Shown here: piece by piece, positions 36,307 to 47,723 of the stretch | Layout: every line of letters starts with the position of its first letter | Position numbering within the stretch: position 1 is the first letter of the stretch | From: Myotis daubentonii | Lineage: Eukaryota; Chordata; Mammalia; Chiroptera; Vespertilionidae | Length of the DNA: 64,000 nt | Assembly (NCBI RefSeq): GCF_963259705.1 | Contig: NC_081842.1 | Location: 36,793,796 to 36,857,795, forward strand | Direction of reading: 5' to 3' | The notes under the pieces: generated by a model | The model's input: the letters and a program-made list of their open reading frames with translations, nothing else | Databases searched by the model: none | What the model was told of the DNA's origin: nothing | Translations under genes and position numbers: made by a program

Positions 36307-36725
36307 TCTATATACATAAAAGCCTAAGCGACCTTTACAACCGTTCACCTGCTCAACCAGTCAACCAGTCACTATGACGTGCACTGACCACCAGGGGGCA
36401 GATACTCAATGCAGGAGCTGCCCCCCTGGTGGTCAGTGTGCTCCCACAGCAGGAGCGCTGCTCAGCCAGAAGCCAGGTTCATGGCTGGCAAGCACAGCTG
36501 CAGCAGCATGAGCCTCTCCTGCCTTCGTGACAGTGCTACCCAGCAGCGGCAGAGGCAGGTGCAGCGGGCTGGGATGAGCAGAAGCTACGGGGTGCCTGGC
36601 CCCCTGCTGCTTTGCTCACTCAAAACCACCTGTTCGACATCCCCTGAGGGATCCCAGATTGCAGGAGGGTGCAAGCCAGACTGAGGGACCCCACCAGTGC
36701 AGATATCCATGCACCAGTCCTCTAG
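36307..36725 (+). mobile_element. Non-autonomous Helitron G
   Basis: Starts TCTATATACATAAAAGCC after A, ends TCCATGCACCAGTCCTCTAG before T. It belongs to the 5' subfamily shared with J and K (AAAAGCC-TAAGCGACC). Near the 5' end is an inverted pair of CTCF-like motifs (36385-36403 plus, 36417-36435 minus) that also forms a hairpin. Confidence 0.93.
36382..36438. promoter_or_regulatory. Inverted pair of CTCF-like motifs (Helitron G)
   Basis: CACTGACCACCAGGGGGCAG at 36382-36401 pairs with CTGCCCCCCTGGTGGTCAGTG about 16 bases later: two near-perfect CTCF core matches in opposite orientation, also a strong hairpin. Motif evidence only. Confidence 0.6.
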
Positions 36726-36730
36726 TTGCT

Positions 36731-39340
36731 AAGACACTTGATTCCCTATGCCTGGACAAGCATCTGAAAATAGCTTCAAAGGTCAGAACCAAAGACAAAA
36801 ATTTGTGGCCTTGGAAAGAGATTGCCTATCAGAAATTATATGCTTCTAAAAAAGAAGGATCTACATATGCTCACCCAAGTATATTGGGTTACTTACTTCT
36901 GAAGCCCCAGAGATAAAAGGTAACCCCCGAAATGAGAAGAGAGCAGAGGACCAGAGATCAGGGGGATTTCTATCAGCAATCAAACAGCCCTGACAACCTA
37001 CACAATTATGTTCTAATAATGCAGGTACTCCAGGAAGAGTCTTGCCATTTAAATACTATAATTGATAGACCTGAGCCCAGAAATTCCACGCAAAACGTCA
37101 ACTCACCTGAAGAGACTGAAAATCTAGACTTGACGGTCAGTCAAAACAAGCAGAACAGATATCCTGTGACACACAACCACTAGAGGAGACAAATTGAGCT
37201 CTGGGTAAAAATACATGCACTGAAGAATTTTTCAAGTGAAGCCAAAAGATTTCTGGGAGTCAAAAGATAATACTTCCCAATTTAAAATTTTAACAGATGA
37301 GTTGAAGGATAAGGCACTATTGAGACCCAAATTAGTGACTTGCAAGTCAATTGTGAGAAACCTCAAATGATCTTAAAGTACAGAGCAAACTACAGACATG
37401 AAAATCACAAGGGGAAAATAAAATAAAAGAACTAAAGGATAGATTCAGAAAAGCTTGCATGAGAATATTATTGGTTCCACAGGAGAAACAGGAACAGATG
37501 GAGGAAAAGCAAATAAGTAAATATTAGAAGGAAAATTTCCCCACGATGGGAAGAGACCTGAGTTTGCAGATTCAAAGGGCTCACCAAGGGCTGGATTAAT
37601 GTGAAAAGATACACAACTAAACACATCCTAGCAAGCTTCTTGCACTCTTAAGACATTTTTGTAAAAAAAAATTACAGACTTTCTAGCAGAAAGAATAGCT
37701 TAGCTAAAATAGAAATTACAGTCAGACTGGTACCAAACTTCTCATTCTCAATCTGCAGAATAATAACATCCACAGATAACTGACAAGAAAGGACTATATA
37801 TAACACAAGAATGCGAAACCCAAACAATTTATGGATTACTGGTTGAGGTTAAAGAAAAATATTTTAGAATATACAAGACTTCAGAAAATATATTATTTAT
37901 GTACTTCATTTGAGAAAAACACTGGAGAAAATGTCATAATCAAGGAAAAGATCCGTAAATTTTATTTATTAGCTGTATTGTTTCTACATTATCTTGCCAA
38001 AAAATAAAGTAATTAGGTAGGACAAGGAACCGTGAAACCAATCTAACTGTAACAAAGCAGAAACAATAAAAAATAAAACATGAAAATAAAAATTGAATGT
38101 AATCAATAAAGAGATTCTAACTTTGGTTTGAAAGAGGAAAGTCCAGCTTCAGGATGTTTTAAAGTAAGTGATTTTAATAAAAGAATAGGCAAAGACATAT
38201 TAAGTAAAAGAAAGCAAATGGGAAGGAAATTGGGGACAGGAAGGGAAAAGGCAAAGGTCAAAGCAGAATTTAACATTAAATACACTAATCAGATAAAACC
38301 TATATAATATAAATAGAAAATATAATCAGTTACTATATGATAAAGACAAAAGAAAACAATATTTAGGTATGTGGCAGTCATAAATCTGTATGTAACAACC
38401 AACATAGCTACTAACTCATAAAGCCAAAAATTTTTTAAGTCCCTGGACACATAAAAAAATTGCAATTATTGTGGGAATCTTCAATATGTTTCTGTCAAAA
38501 TTAGATCTAGTGGACATAAATTTGGGTTGTGTAAAAAGTAAGTAATATAATTAATTTTATGTGAGTTAACATATGTACAGAATTATATATTCCTCAAAAG
38601 AAACAGGAGAATTTCAGTAAATGTATATTCATGGAATATTTACAATACTAGGTAATCTTGTTCACAAACATTATCTTTACAAAATTCTTTTAAAATAAAG
38701 ACCAAGTGGCATTCTCTGGGTATAATCTAACACAACTGATTTTCTAGAAATTAATAAATCTAGAAAAATATAAAGCAGACAATAGACAAAATACAATAAC
38801 ATGCAAAGAGCTCTTATATATTTACATCAAAATGACAAACCAACAGAAAAAAATGGTAAAGCATATAAATTAACATGCACAGAAAAGACATCAAAAGCCT
38901 AAAAAATAGAAAACATGCTCAAATTCCATGGTTATCATCAATAGAGGGAAAAACTGAATATATTACTGTGTATGTTATATAAAGTATGGATTGTATATTA
39001 TGTACATGAAAAGATATGTAGAAATTCAAAACAAGGAATTAGAGACTCATGACTTTACTTGGAAGGATTCCTATTGCACAATATTAAGAAGACTAAGATA
39101 GATAAATCCATCTAAAGACAGAAAGTAGATTGTTGACCACCTAGGGCCAGGGGTAGAAATGGGTATAACTATCAATTGCAGGACAGATCATATTGAGGTG
39201 ATGAAAATCTTGTAAACTGGATTATGTGATGGTTGCATAACTCAGTAAAGTTACAAAAATCTCTAAACTATAGACTTAATATTGCTAAATTTTATGGTGT
39301 ATAAATTATATTGTCTTAAAATTTTGTTTTAAAAATTTAA
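36731..39340 (+). mobile_element. Ancient HAL1/L1-type LINE debris
   Basis: Degenerate, A-rich plus strand with phrases in the order of old HAL1/L1M elements: ggaacagatggaggaaaagcaaataag and gagtttgcagattcaaagggctcacc (about 37490-37585), ctagcaagcttcttgcac, acttctcattctcaatctgcagaataa (37735), then ORF2-like accaagtggcattctctgggtataatc (38700), and a 3' end (gaaagtagattgttgaccacctagggccaggg, about 39120). No intact frame. Boundaries approximate; may be more than one element. Confidence 0.6.
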
Positions 39341-39615
39341 ATAGTCACTTGTGATTAATTGCTATCATTTTTCTTTTTAAAAAGGAAAAAGAAAATGAAA
39401 AAAGTAAACAAACATGATACTACTTTTTACCTTTTTTGCAAAACAAATAATTAAAGTGAAAGAGAATAACAAAGAAATAAAATAAAAACAAAAGATTACA
39501 CTAAAAATAGAATATTTATGATGACATCTCTGAGTTATTTAAAATTATATATGTGTGTGTTATATGCATAAATGTTATAATTTCTGTAGTTAACTTTAAA
39601 ACCTTTAGTATAGAC

Positions 39616-39851
39616 CAGTGATGGTGAACCTTTTGAGCTCGGCGTGTCAGCATTTTGAAAAACCCTAACTTAACTCTGTTGCCCTGTCACATATAGATAT
39701 TTTTTGATATTTGCAACCATAGTAAAACAAAGATATATATTTTTAATATTTATTTTATATATTTAAATGCCATTTAACAAAGAAAAATCAACGAAAAAAA
39801 ATGAGTTCGCGTGTCACCTTTGACACATGTGTCATAGGTTCGCCATCCCTG
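39616..39851 (+). mobile_element. Non-autonomous hAT element, copy 2
   Basis: 236-bp full-length copy: CAGTGATGGTGAACC at the left end, GGTTCGCCATCCCTG at the right, with a target duplication GTATAGAC (39608-39615) / GTACAGAC (39852-39859), one mismatch. Same family as 3985-4219. Confidence 0.93.
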
Positions 39852-40022
39852 GTACAGACAATATATCATTATGTAGGTCCAAATTAGTTTATGATTCCAC
39901 TCTAGTGACAGTCTTACTTATACATAGACTAAAGGCCCGGTGCACAAAAATTTGTGCACTCGGGGGAGGGGGGGCGTCCCTCAGCCCGGCCTGTGCCCTC
40001 TTGCAGTCTGGGACCCCTCAGG

Positions 40023-40089
40023 GGATGTTCACCTGCTGGCTTAGGCCCGCTCTCCGGGGAAGCGGGCCTATGCTAGCAGTCAGACATCC
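40023..40089. repeat. Internal hairpin of Helitron I
   Basis: GGATGTTCACCTGCTGGC...AGGCCCGCT pairs with AGCGGGCCTA...GCTAGCAGTCAGACATCC around a loop of about 8-10 bases. Same architecture as 10497-10564. Confidence 0.8.
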
Positions 40090-40263
40090 CTCTGGCAGCC
40101 CAGAAGCCCTCAGGGGATGTCCACTTGCCAGCAGGGAAAGGCCTAAGCTGCAGTCGGACATCCTTAGTGCTGCTGAGGAGGTGGGAGAGGCTCCCGCCAC
40201 CACCTCTGTGCTGGCAGGCATCAGCCTGGCCTGTGGCTGAGCAGAGCTCCCCCTGTGAGAGTG

Positions 40264-40319
40264 CACTGACCACCAGGGGGCAGATCCTGCATTGAGTGTC
40301 TGTCCCCTGGTGATCAGTG
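40264..40319. promoter_or_regulatory. Inverted pair of CTCF-like motifs (Helitron I)
   Basis: TGACCACCAGGGGGCAG at 40267-40283 on plus; TGTCCCCTGGTGATCA at 40301-40316 is the weaker opposite-strand partner. Confidence 0.55.
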
Positions 40320-40396
40320 TGTTTCATAGTGACCAGTCATTCCCAGTCGTTCTGCTGTTAGGGTCAATTTGCATATTACCCTTTTATTATATAGGA

Positions 40397-42039
40397 TACT
40401 CCAGTGAAGGTTATATTGATTTTTATCAGATATTCATAAAACAAACATGGCCATTTCAGATACTTCTGTTCTAATTTTATGGTCATTACCTGAACATAAA
40501 AAATACCAGAAAAATATTTTTATTGGTGTAATAATAGGTTTTTAATTGGCATACCTCATGTTAGAATCAAGCTCTCATTGGTAAAATTAATGATAGTCAA
40601 GAAATATGCATTGGCTAAAATGCTTTCAGAACACGCCTCCCTCCAATCTCTTGCAGGAACAATACATAAGAATACACAGCGGTGCTTAGCCTGAATTGGT
40701 AGAGGCGTTATCAAAGTTTGTCAACAAGCAGCCCTATGTCTAGCCATTATAAATCAATGTGATTATGAGAGTACCAAAACCCTACCTCCAAAAATTTTCC
40801 ATCTAATGTAGAGGTCAAAGCCTTTAAAGAACAGAAAACTGGGACTTCATTCAACTGACAGAGAAATTATATAGGCTGTATACTGCCTGCTTATATATGG
40901 TTGATTGTTTAATAAAGTTTTTTATATGTGGAAGAATTTGGTCTGAAATTCCTTTCATTATCACCAGGTAGTTAGATTGAAGGCCATTGCTAATACTTGC
41001 CACATAAACTTCATTGTCTACTATTATTCCCAACCCAAAGAACCTAAGAGATGTCTATAGCCAAATTAGTTTACGTCAGTTCACAACAATCAAAAAGAAA
41101 AATGCCTTTTTAAAAAGCATGGATGATTATTTTGTGAAAAAAATAATAATAATGCCACAAATACCCATAAACAAAAGTTTTATATTCAATTTTAAAGAGG
41201 TCAGTCACGGGCCTTCCCAGATCCATTCATAGACGTCTCAGTGGACTTCCAACAGTCAAACACCTAAAACTTAGACACAGACGTGTATATTCAAACCTTA
41301 CCTCAGCAGACAGTGTGAAAGTTAGAGAACACAAGTAGGATCTCTCATTTCAGTCCAATTTATTCTAGCATACCTGTGGAAGTAGACTTTTAATAATGTA
41401 CAGCAAGATAGGGTCATTTCTGGTCACAGGGATTGACAGTTCTTATTCTGCTAGCATAGACCCGTGTATATGCATGTCTTGGGCTGATTTTTTTTTTCTT
41501 TATCATGGGCTGCTAGAGACCAGCTGAGATTTCACCAGCTGAGAAAGTCACTGCATAAGATTCCTTTTTGTTTGAGAATTTGGAAAGCAGAAACATGAAC
41601 AAGGAAAATGGCCAAAAACTTATTCTTACTGGAAAATATACAGTAGAAGAGGCAATCCTAAGAAATTAAAATAGGGCAGGGACAAGAGAACCTTGAACTC
41701 ATATTTGGAGATTTTGATTTAATTAAAATGAGAACACCAAGAGAGGCTTTTGAGTAGCTCAATGGGTGACCTTTAACAACAAAAGTTACTGGGAGGAAAA
41801 AATAACTATGGCATTTTAGAAATAATAGAAGGGTAGCTGAGATTCTGAAAGCAAATAAGAGAAAAACATAAAATGGCAGCGGCTGAATATGAAATTGCAA
41901 GAAAATGGAAGCATATTTAAGACATTTTAAAGGAAGTTGCAAGATCTGTTGATAGTGAAGCTATGAAGGACAAAGAATGATTTCCCCATTGATGTAAGGT
42001 GATATAAATACACAACCATCCACACATCAACACCAGATA
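40397..42039. other. AT-rich spacer
   Basis: No gene or nameable repeat. A 94-codon minus frame (41658-41942) is unremarkable. Confidence 0.5.
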
Positions 42040-42250
42040 AATCTTCTAAAAGTGCTACTTCCAACATGCTAGCTTTCTGTCTCAAAGAAAAAGCACCTTA
42101 GAGAGCTTAGAATGAAGTTTAAATTCTTTATCTTGAAATGTAAGATTTTCTATAGTATGGTCCCAAACTCTTTCTTAAAGTTACCCTTTAAAATAATTCT
42201 GATTGCAAGGATCTTGTGAGTTTCAGATCTCCACAACATTAAAGAAAAAT
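42040..42250 (+). mobile_element. Possible LINE-2 fragment
   Basis: agaatgaagtttaaattcttta..ctatagtatggtcccaaactcttt follows L2 3'-region order (aaatccaaactcctta...ggcccca). Degraded. Confidence 0.4.
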
Positions 42251-43445
42251 ACAAAGTTAATTTAATTAGTTAGACTAAACTAATTTAATTAGTTAGAGTA
42301 AGACTCTCTCTTCATCTGACCATCACCTTTCTAGGCCCTTCACCTTCCGGTCTAGGATGGGCAGATGTGCGAGGTTGGGAGGGAGAGAAATTAATGTGTG
42401 CCCTTAAAGTCCGTGTGGGACACTGTCTATGTGGGATAGATCTTCAGGGGGACTGGGCCTGGGCAGAATCACAGGTACAGGCAAACTAAGCAATGGGCAT
42501 TGTGCTGTGCTGGCCTCACCAAAAGCCATCTTCCTCCTCAACAATGTTTTTTTCTTCATGTCACTCTCTCCTGTCTCTGGGAGCCCAACTCCGCTTCTAG
42601 CTTCTAGCTTCTAGCTACCTTTTAACTCATTCCTCTGAGCATGAAACCGTCTGCGTGTATGAATCTGAATTTTTTGTATCACACTTAACTTTGCCTAGTA
42701 ATTGAGTATTTGCAACCATGTAGTTCCTTAGCAAACAATTCCAGACACTGTTCAGGCTGCAATGAAGAAGTGACCGTTAGGCTACAAGTAAAAGGAGGAA
42801 CCCACAAAAGTACCTTTAAAATAAATGTACCAGGTTGCTATGAAGTTATTTCATATGTCATAATTGCTACTCATGATTGATTCATTCTTGAGTAAGAAAT
42901 CCTTCACTGTTTCCTTAGTATTTTCATTTACTTTTGCTGTCTAAGCCACATTTCTCAGGCTCAGTCTCTTCACTATCTCATTTCCAGTTACCTTTACTAC
43001 CATTCCACTTCAAACTTTAAGCCCCTGGCCGCACTCTATAAATAATTTATCACTATACCTGTCGTATATCCAAAGTATTATATAACCAGCCTGACCACAA
43101 TGCCTTATCCCTTTTGTGTGCTTGCTAAATTTCCCTGTTATACCTGTTTTTCCATTTTTCTGGGACTTCTTGGTCCTTGATCTAATTCCCATTTGTTCCC
43201 TACATCTCCACCCCTCCTTAACTTCTCCCCTATCCTGCCAAGTTACTGTAACACATTATTCAGCCACCCTCCTCCCAAAATTACTTTCATTGCCTGATTT
43301 TGTTATCATACCTGTATGATAAAATTCCAACCCTGCTTCATCCCAAAGTTGGCTCCTCCTACCTGGACTGATGATTTGATCACACCCAGAGAAAAATTAC
43401 ATGACTATTTAGATTTGCTAACCATTAAAAATTCATGACCTCACT
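42251..43445. other. Unannotated sequence
   Basis: No gene. A short direct duplication (TAATTTAATTAGTTAGA) lies near 42257-42297. Part of 42950-43400 may be L2 debris. Confidence 0.4.
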
Positions 43446-43650
43446 TTATTTTTAAATATATTTTTATTTATTTCAGAGAGAAAGAGAGAGGAGGAGAGAG
43501 AGAGATAGAAATATCAATGATGAGAGAGAAACACTGATTGGCTACCTCCTGCACACCCCATACTGGGGATGGAGCCCACAACCCAGGCATATGCCTAACC
43601 AAGAATCAAACTATGGCCTCTAGAGCTCACAACATTAAAGCCAGTTTAAT
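43446..43650 (-). mobile_element. VES-type SINE, old
   Basis: Reverse VES pattern (tttttatttatttcagagag, gatagaaatatcaatgatgagagag, gattggctacctcctgcacacccc, ggcatatgcctaaccaagaatcaaact) with many mismatches; the tRNA head is eroded. Confidence 0.85.
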
Positions 43651-45184
43651 GGTAATGGTTAAAGTCTGGTGAACATTTTTTTGTTTGTTTTTAGCCAAAA
43701 TACAAAACATAACATCCATGACAGACTAGTGTTAGAAGCACAGGGCTGTATACCAGGCTTGGCTTAAATTCCAGGAGCATTTACATGTGAGGGCAGCAGC
43801 ATTAGCTAAGAGCAATCAGATGAAAAGGGGCTAAAGTCATTACTAGTTGAGGCAGAAATCTGAAGTCATGTGTCAAAGCCAAGTTAAAGGTCAGAGGAGT
43901 CAGCGATCACTCTTAGGTCAGAGACAAGAACAGAAACAAAGAAAGGTTGGGAGTCAGACAGTGAAACAAAATAATGGTATTTGAGAGTGGATTGTGTGGG
44001 TTGTGGGTAGAGGAAACAGACAAATAAGCCATAGACCATTCTAATGCATTCCAGCACATAGTTCCTTCTTTAATCATTGTGATAGGACAAATGAGATGCC
44101 TTTCTCCAGGGATACAAGGCTGCCTCGATACCCGCTGTGATGCTTCTGCCTCAGTCTGTTCCTATGAGCACATGTTTATGGAGCAGCATAGTTGAAAACT
44201 CTGCTACCTTGACAGATTCAGTAAAGGGCCAACCCAGGGTAGGGTGTTATTAGGACTGCGACCCATCTCATTAAACATGATCTCCCTGGAGCATTAAACT
44301 AAAAAGTATGGAGAACAGAGCCAGCGTTACCAGCAAAATCTTAGGAGATTGTACTGATCTTTTTGTGTGTGTGTCTTTTGAACTAAATAATACAATATTT
44401 CATGGGCATAGTATTAACCACACAGAGTTCATAGGAAGATTACATGAATTTCTGCATATAAGGCACTTAGATAGTACTTAGCACACAGTACTCAGGAGAA
44501 GTTAGATATCTGCAAATCCTTCACAACTGACAACCCATCCGAAGGGGTTGAGGCATTATCACAAGAGGCAGGAACTAGAACCTGTGACTTTACTTCAATT
44601 TTAAGATGTTTATCCAATGGAATGGTGGTTCTCATTCTGTTCCTACCTCCTTCAGGGCTCTTTGTAGTTCCTGAGTCATTAGCAATGAAGAAATTCCCAA
44701 AATAGAGCTAGGTGCTCTTCTCATCCAGACACCAGGATATTACCTCCCCAGCATGTGGCTTTGATGAATATGAATGTAACATAAATCATAAAAATCACAG
44801 CTCAAATGGTCTCATAATCGCAAAAACAGCGCAAAGTGGAAGAGAACACAAGATGTAGAGGGGTGATCAGAGCCTTGCACAGGAGAACAAATGGAAAGGC
44901 AGCACAGGCCATGCTGGGCTAACCAAAGACTTGTATGGATTGGGCACAATTTTGTTTTAAAGCTCACTTTAGTAAGCAGTGGGACTGATAATATGATGTC
45001 TTGCCACTCCATTACCACTAACTCAATAAAGGAGGCTGGTGTTCACTTTGACATCGCCTTTACCCTCCAGTTTAGCAGATGGTTCAAAGAGAGACTTTTT
45101 GGGTAACTGAAGGCAGGAGCTAACTAAATGTTAGTCCAAGAGCTTAAGAAGTAGATTCTAGCTGGTTTTTGTTTTGTTTTGTTT
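43651..45184. other. Unannotated sequence
   Basis: No gene. About 44440-44520 resembles a MIR 3' part (taaggcacttagatagtacttagcacacagta). Confidence 0.45.
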
Positions 45185-45393
45185 TTAAATATTTTTTTTT
45201 TATTTCAGAGAGGAAGGGAGAGGGAGATAGAAACATCAATGATGAGAGAGAACCACTAATCGGCTGCCTCCTGCATGCTCCCTACTGGGAATTGAGTCTG
45301 CAACCCAGGCATGTGCCCTTGACAGGAAACAAACCTTGGACCCTTCAGTCCACAGGCCGACCCTCTATCCACTGAGCCAAATTGGCTAGGGCT
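45185..45393 (-). mobile_element. VES SINE
   Basis: Reverse VES SINE: ttttatttcagagaggaagggag, aaacatcaatgatgagag, cggctgcctcctgcatgctcc, and the complete antisense head ctctatccactgagccaaattggctaggg. Moderately diverged. Confidence 0.93.
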
Positions 45394-45962
45394 GTATTTT
45401 TTTGTTGTTGTTTTTGTTTTTGTTAGTATCAACAAACTTGATGATAAATGACTGGTATCCATCTTCCAAAAGTTGAGGGCATGTAATTTTTCCCTCAAAT
45501 GTTTATTGTATTTTGCTCTAGCTCTATTATCATTTGGATTTTAGTTTAGATCTATACAAGTGGTTTTCTTTGATTTTACATTTTTCTTACATGTGCTGTG
45601 AACACACACAATGGACTTCAAACAAGAGCATTTGAGCTCTCCCTATTTTTAACTTTCCAGGAAGATGTCACAATTGACCTTTCACAATAATCAAAGGACA
45701 CTTCTATCTCTTCCTCTGAAGAGTTGCAGCTCTTAGGTGGGAAGGCAAAAGGAGATGGCACATTTCTCACATCCTTAACTTAGTTTTGAGAGTGAGAAGA
45801 GATGAAAGATGAAAACAGACTTCAAAACATGCAGAAAACTCCTATCTTTACAAAGGGCATAAACAGTGTCATTCAAAACAAACAAAAGACCTTTCACAAA
45901 ATCTTCTGTGACCTGAAACAATAAACCTCTATACAGTTCAACAGTTGGTTTTATATCTAAAA
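45394..45962. other. Unannotated sequence
   Basis: No gene or named repeat seen. Confidence 0.5.
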
Positions 45963-46010
45963 CTAGTAGCCCGGTGCATGAAATTTGTGCACATTAAAAG
46001 GGAAATAATT

Positions 46011-46208
46011 GCTCTAACCAGTTTGGCTCACTGGATAGAGCATCGGCCTGCGACTCAAGGGTCCCAGGTTCAATTCCAGTCAAGGGCATGTACCTTGGTT
46101 GTGGTCACACCCCCAGTGGGGAGTGTGCAGGAGGCAGCTGATTGATGTTTCTAACTCTCTATCCATCTCCCTTCCTCTCTGTAAAATATCAATAAATTAT
46201 ATTTTTTA
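46011..46208 (+). mobile_element. VES SINE inserted in Helitron H
   Basis: Complete plus-strand VES SINE: AACCAGTTTGGCTCACTGGATAGAGC head, GGTTCAATTCCAGTCAAGGG, GGAGGCAGCTGATTGATG, then AATAAATTATA tail. Target duplication AAAAGGGAAATAATT (45996-46010) / AAAAGGGAATTAATT (46209-46223) is Helitron sequence, so the SINE is younger. Confidence 0.96.
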
Positions 46209-46365
46209 AAAAGGGAATTAATTAGTGGAGATATTTTAATATTGCTATTTGCCCTTTCTCTATAATAGAAGTATGAGAGAAGAAAGGAAATTAGTAAAAT
46301 GTATATGAAAATAATATATAAATTTATTAATAAATAAATAGTAACAAAAGGATATAACAATAGAG

Positions 46366-46440
46366 GCATGATATAAAAACGACAAAAACATGATATGAAA
46401 ACAACGAAAACATGATATTAAAACAACAGTGATGCAAACA
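46366..46440. repeat. Short tandem repeat in Helitron 3' region
   Basis: About three units of roughly 24 bp with the shared phrase AAAACATGATAT-AAAACAAC. Confidence 0.75.
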
Positions 46441-46451
46441 ATGACTGATAA

Positions 46452-47415
46452 AGTGATTAAATTTATTCTAATATCTCCCTGTACACCACACTGAGTGAAA
46501 ACACTTTCAGAGTGCTTGACTAATTTCCCTTGTGATGAAGTATTTAGAACTTTAACTGTAATGTCACATGCTCTTCAAACTAGAGAGAAAGCAACATATA
46601 ACTGACCATGTGCGAAAATGGGTTCAGGTAGGAATATGCATACTTTGTCTAGAGTTTGTCCTTGGGATTTATTAATAGTCATCACAAATGCTGGCATCAT
46701 GGGAAACCGTCATCAAATCAATTTAAATGGGAGGCCAGTGTCAGATGGGGACAAATTAATTCTTGGAATCAGAACAACCTCTCCCTCTGCAGATCCTGTT
46801 AATACTTCAGCTTCAATAATGTTAGGTCCTAATCTTTTGATAATAAATCTGGTACCATTACAAAGACCCCTTTTACTATTGAGATTTCTAAATAGCATGA
46901 TGATTGCACCCACTTTCAATTTTAATTTATGACACGGCATTCCCGAAGGAGTAATACTCTTAAGAAATTCAATGGGAAGATTTTCCTTTCAGCTTCATCT
47001 GTGGAATCAATGGAATCATCACTCAAATATGTGTGAAAATCTCCATTGAGTAAATCCAAATTTTCTTCATTTAATTTTTGAGCATGCTTATTTTTTGAAC
47101 AAAGAATTGCACATTTAGATATACTTTTAATATTATCTATAGCAGTGGTTCTCAACCTTGGCTGCACATCAGAATCACCTGGGAATCTTTTTAAAATCCT
47201 GATTTCTGGGTCTCATCCTCTGGAAATTGTTTCTTTGTTATGGGGTGGGGCTACAACATTAGTAACAAAGAAACAGAATTTCTGGAGGATGAGGCCCAGA
47301 AATAAGGGTTTTAAAAAGATTCCCAGGTGATTCTAATGTGCAGCCAAGGTTGAGAACCACTGATCTATAGATATAGTATTTCCAAAGGTAACTTCAATAA
47401 TAGATCCACTACAAA
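46452..47415 (-). pseudogene. Helitron RepHel helicase C-terminus, broken
   Basis: Minus-strand translation gives PIF1-like helicase C-terminal signatures in three pieces: MICSGSIIEVTFG and, beyond the hAT insertion, the LNGDFHTYLSDDSIDSTDEA segment (47005-47060 region); GLCNGTRFIIKRLG and EGEVVLIPRI (46760-46870); and, in another frame, [14 protein letters not shown] with AHGQLYVAF (46580-46690), matching late helicase motifs of superfamily 1. Two frameshifts (about 46705-46715 and 46930), stops and a 220-bp hAT insertion inactivate it. In intact HeliBat the helicase unwinds the donor strand for rolling-circle transposition; the Rep nuclease and Walker motifs are absent here. Confidence 0.9.
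47143..47362. mobile_element. Palindromic non-autonomous hAT element
   Basis: Starts CAGTGGTTCTCAACCTTGG and ends CCAAGGTTGAGAACCACTG; the two arms are almost fully complementary for about 95 bases around a short centre, so the whole element is one long hairpin. Perfect 8-bp target duplication ATCTATAG (47135-47142, 47363-47370). It resembles MER5-type hAT-Charlie elements but lies inside a Helitron helicase gene, so this copy is younger than the Helitron. Confidence 0.95.
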
Positions 47416-47435
47416 TCATTTCACTTCCACACTCA

Positions 47436-47600
47436 GCTCCGAGGGTGGGTTCCTGCCTGAAACCTCGCCCTGAGGGCAGATTCCTGCCTGAAACCTAGCC
47501 CTCCAGGAAACAGTTCCGGGAGGGCGCAGCCGTTTCCAAGACGACCCCTGCAGAACTGACTTCCTTCTGGTTGGTCACGCTTCTGGCGGTGATGTTACAC
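47436..47600. other. GC-rich segment in the 5' half of Helitron H
   Basis: Contains two 31-base direct copies sharing TTCCTGCCTGAAACCT and AGCCCT-like ends (47441-47503). Not helicase; probably captured or filler DNA. Origin not recognised. Confidence 0.5.
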
Positions 47601-47723
47601 CCAGGGTTTTTATATAAGTAGATAGTTTAAGTTTGCCTTCAAACACACACGTTTCTGGTACTTGAAGCTTTTCAGTACACATTGTGGTCAAATTATTGCC
47701 AACCCATAATTTCGTTGATCCCA

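Larger units (their letters stand above)
39929..40396 (-). mobile_element. Non-autonomous Helitron I
   Basis: Minus-strand 5' end TCCTATATAATAAAAGGG at 40396; 3' end GTGCACAAATTTTTGTGCAC hairpin with CCGGGCCTTTAG at 39929 (CTAG changed to TTAG). It has an octamer (40367-40374), an inverted CTCF-like pair (40267-40316), and an internal hairpin (40023-40089) related to that in Helitron A. Confidence 0.93.
45963..47622 (-). mobile_element. Composite Helitron H with helicase remnant
   Basis: On minus it starts TCTACTTATATAAAAACC (right end 47622, followed by T) and ends GTGCACAAATTTCATGCAC-like hairpin and CTAG at 45963 (preceded by A). It holds a C-terminal fragment of the Helitron helicase (46452-47415), a VES SINE (46011-46208) and a hAT element (47143-47362). 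The 3' subterminal part (46224-46330) matches the same region of Helitron P (53975-54080), so it is the HeliBat 3' end. Rep domain and most of the helicase are missing and replaced by a GC-rich segment (47440-47600). Confidence 0.88.
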
